DNA from: Microcebus murinus
Lineage: Eukaryota; Chordata; Mammalia; Primates; Cheirogaleidae
Length of the DNA stretch: 64,000 bases
NCBI RefSeq assembly: GCF_040939455.1
Contig: NC_134117.1
Location: 52,525,001-52,589,000 of the forward strand
Direction: 5' to 3'
The notes beneath the pieces are model-generated. The model was not told the origin of the DNA and did no database searches. It saw only the letters and a program-made list of their open reading frames with translations. Below are positions 61,191 to 64,000 of the stretch, piece after piece. Position 1 is the first letter of the stretch. Every line of letters begins with the position of its first letter. The position numbers and the translations under genes are program-made.

Positions 61191-61447
61191 TAACACCACC
61201 GGAAAAAAAATACGAAAAACCTTGTATCACCAACTGCAGTAAGAAAGATCGGGGGCGAAAGAGTGGCAAGACCTCTCTCCAAGGATTAGAGTTAGCTCTG
61301 GGCGAAGAGGAAGGAAGTGTGCTCTGGGTGTACAAAGAAAGACCGAGAGGCAAGACAATGATCTGGAAGTCAGTGCATTGCAAGCTATGAGGATCGAGCT
61401 AATTCGGTAAAATATTTTATGTTGCAGATTAGTTTGCCCAAAGCAAC

Positions 61448-61804
<357 letters not shown>

Positions 61805-61823
61805 TGATGCAATAATCCTACCA

Positions 61824-62162
61824 GGCCGGGCGCTGTGGCTCACGCCTGTAATCCTAGCTCTTGGGAGGCTGAGGCGGGCGGATTGCTCAAGGTCAGGAGT
61901 TCAAAACCAGCCTGAGCAAGAGCGAGACCCCGTCTCTACTATAAATAGAAAGAAATTAATTGGCCAACTGATATATATATAAAAAGTTAGCCGGGCATGG
62001 TGGCACATGCCTGTAGTCCCAGCTACCCGGGAGGCTGAGGCAGAAGGATCACTCGAGCCCAGGAGTTTGAGGTTGCTGTGAGCTAGGCTGACGCCACGGC
62101 ACTCACTCTAGCCTGGACAACAAAGTGAGACTCTGTCTCAAAAAAAAAAAAAAAAAAAAAAA
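61824..62162 (+). mobile_element. Young lemur-type Alu
   Basis: Near-consensus dimer with a 24-base A tail, 20 bases after the preceding reverse Alu. The two form an inverted pair. Confidence 0.9.
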
Positions 62163-62345
62163 GTGCTTTGGATGCCTTCTCAAGTTTATTTTTTACAAAG
62201 GTCCTGCAAGGTAAATTTTATTACCCCATTTCGCAGGTGAGGAAAATTGAGGCTTCTTAGGAAACTAAGAAGCTTAGACAAACACTCAGCTAGTGACTCA
62301 GCAGAGGAGCTGGGCCTTGAATGGAGGTCTGAACCATGACCCTAC
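62163..62345 (-). mobile_element. Ancient MIR/L2-style relic
   Basis: TTTATTACCCCATTTCGCAG with GTGAGGAAAATTGAGGC and AGCTAGTGACTCAGC resembles an old relic also seen at 1530-1700. Confidence 0.45.
62294..62303. promoter_or_regulatory. ARE/NF-E2-like site upstream of AIFM2
   Basis: TGACTCAGCA is a perfect TGACNNNGCA; the reverse reads TGCTGAGTCA, the NF-E2 consensus. It lies about 1.3 kb upstream of the CpG island within an old MIR-like relic. Confidence 0.4.
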
Positions 62346-63370
62346 CGCCAGGAAATCCCTCAGTGGCCATCCTCCCTAAGGGAGCCAGAGGTCACTGCAG
62401 GCAAAGCAGAGAGTCTCCACTGTGGTGTCAAGCAAACATGGGACATTTACTGGGCATGTGCCCAGTAACATGTGACTTAGAGAGGTGAATGGAGAGGCTA
62501 CCTCATGCCCAGGGCAGGGAGACAGCTCTGGGGCTTGGGAAGGTGAAGGCAGGCTTTGTGTAGGACCTGGCCGGGTGCAAGGGAAGGACTCCAAAAAAAG
62601 CTCAGTACAGAGATAAAGCTGGAAGGGAGGAGACAGAGGTGTGGGGTGGCCAGCACTGAGCTCAGGCATGGCATGGCAGGGCTGGTGTGGCCCATCTCTA
62701 AGAATCTGTCTCAAACTACGAAAATCAAGAAAGCTTTCTGATTGTCACTCAACACATTCTTAGCAACCAGAAGACACCTCAATCCAGGAGAGGGGACAGG
62801 ATCTTATGCAACCCCTCTTGTGCCCTTTCCCAGGCAGCTGAGGGCACATCACTGCCCTCTTCCCACCCAGCGGTACCACCGATAGCTTTGGAACTGAAAA
62901 TCAGGGCTTGCTGCCTATCAAAAGGCTTTTGTCTTTGAACTTCCAGGTGCCAGAGGTAGTAGGTTGGGATGCCGAGACATTGGCAAGTCCATTCCGTCGA
63001 ACTTGGGTAAGTGGGGACAGCAGGCAGATTGTCCAACATTACAGAATTTACAGGAGGAAGAGTTGCTGGCTCTCAGGCCTAATGAGCTCAGCCAGGTCTG
63101 AGGACATTCCCTGACAGGCAACAAGTGGCTTTTACTGCCGCCTCCCAGGGCTTAAGGAACTCCAGCGCACTGAGGTCAGCTCAGGAGCCCAGGGAAACAG
63201 AGGCAGTGTCCCCGCTTGAGAAGTGGCAACCCTCGACTCTGAAGAGCCTGGTAAATGTTCTCCTTTTCCATATGGGTTCCAGCCACATTTGTAAGCTGCA
63301 AAGGACAGTTTCTTCTTCTCTCCCCCAACATGTGGATTTGTATAGTGCTCCCACCTACGGAAAGACTGTG
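62346..63370. other. Intergenic sequence upstream of AIFM2
   Basis: No exon, no CpG island and no SINE were recognised. Confidence 0.45.
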
Positions 63371-63740
63371 TTAGTGAGGGTAAGTTCTGCTGCTGTGGCC
63401 AATAGACCCCAAAATGGAATGGCTCAAATACAACAGAGGTGCATTTCTTGCTAGAATATCAGTTCCAGGCCAGGGGACTGGTTACTGAGGCTGTCCCCCT
63501 GTACCTAGTCATCCAGGAAGCAGGCTAACAGGCTCTGCCATCTTCAACACAGGGTTTCTAAGGTCTCTTTTAGGGTCGCCTCCGTTCCTACCAGGGTGGG
63601 GGGCAATTGCTCTGAGGAGGCCAGGTGGAAGGTTCTTATAGGGCAGGCCTAGCAGGGTTTCACCTCCCTTCTGCTCTCACTCCATGAGTTGGAACTCATG
63701 GACACACCTCACTGTGGGAGGCCACGAAATGCAGTCTAAT
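63370..63740. mobile_element. Ancient repeat relic (family uncertain)
   Basis: The layout GTTAGTGAGGGTAAGTTCTG, GGAATGGCTCAAATACAACA, GTGCATTTCTTGCTAGAATA and GGAACTCATGGACACACC resembles the relic at 26440-26860. Confidence 0.35.
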
Positions 63741-64000
63741 GAATGCCCAAGAACAGAAAGCAGATGTGGGTGAGGGGCTAACGAGTGTCTGCCTTGGGGA
63801 TCTAGGTCTTATGCCTCCCTGGTTTTCTTCCTGGCCTCTGCTTGTTACTCTCAGCCCCCCTGTAGGCCCCCACTCTGCTCCTGTCCCGTAAACACAGGCC
63901 CAATTAGATATTAGCTCCCTTGGACATTTCTATAGGAAATCCGATCATGGTACATGTGATCATAAGAGCTAGAGATACAAGGTCTGGATGGCCACGTGCA

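Overview
The window is primate genomic DNA, most likely from a strepsirrhine of the lemur lineage. More than twenty Alu-type SINEs are present, and many carry the dimeric form with an internal AATTAATTGGCCAACTAA stretch and a 'GCTAGGCTGACGCCAC' right monomer, which I associate with lemuriform primates rather than monkeys or apes. The species is not determined. Two protein-coding genes are present, both complete in coding sequence, arranged tail to tail. The gene pair and order match the human 10q22.1 neighbourhood from memory.

Left half, + strand: MACROH2A2 (core histone macroH2A2). Eight coding exons between 17439 and 43668 join in frame with GT-AG introns into 372 codons plus stop. The first coding exon has a splice acceptor 59 bases before the ATG, and no CpG island occurs to its left, so the promoter and noncoding first exon lie left of the window. 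Bases 1-17379 are therefore read as upstream intron, filled with SINEs, MIR-type relics, a decayed pogo/Tigger transposon near 9.4-9.8 kb and a nested Tigger1-type element at 12.8-15.2 kb.

Right half, - strand: AIFM2 (FSP1). Eight coding exons between 54821 and 45843 join into 373 codons plus stop. Its first exon probably lies in the CpG island at about 60.3-61.0 kb, where a strong minus-strand splice donor and an antioxidant-response-type site are seen. Bases 61.0-64 kb are intergenic and repeat-rich.

The two transcripts converge. A + strand AATAAA at 44254-44259 and a - strand AATAAA at 44295-44290 are only 30 bases apart, so the mature 3' ends should touch or overlap. One gene encodes a chromatin protein and the other a lipid-quinone oxidoreductase that suppresses ferroptosis. 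Nothing in the sequence says they work together.

The points most worth checking are: three perfect TGACTCAGC sites around the AIFM2 promoter, one of them inside an endogenous-retrovirus LTR; lysine instead of the human glutamine at FSP1 residue 319; and the overlapping bidirectional polyadenylation region. I found no sign of a new biological system. Repeat family names and boundaries come from memory of consensus sequences and are approximate.
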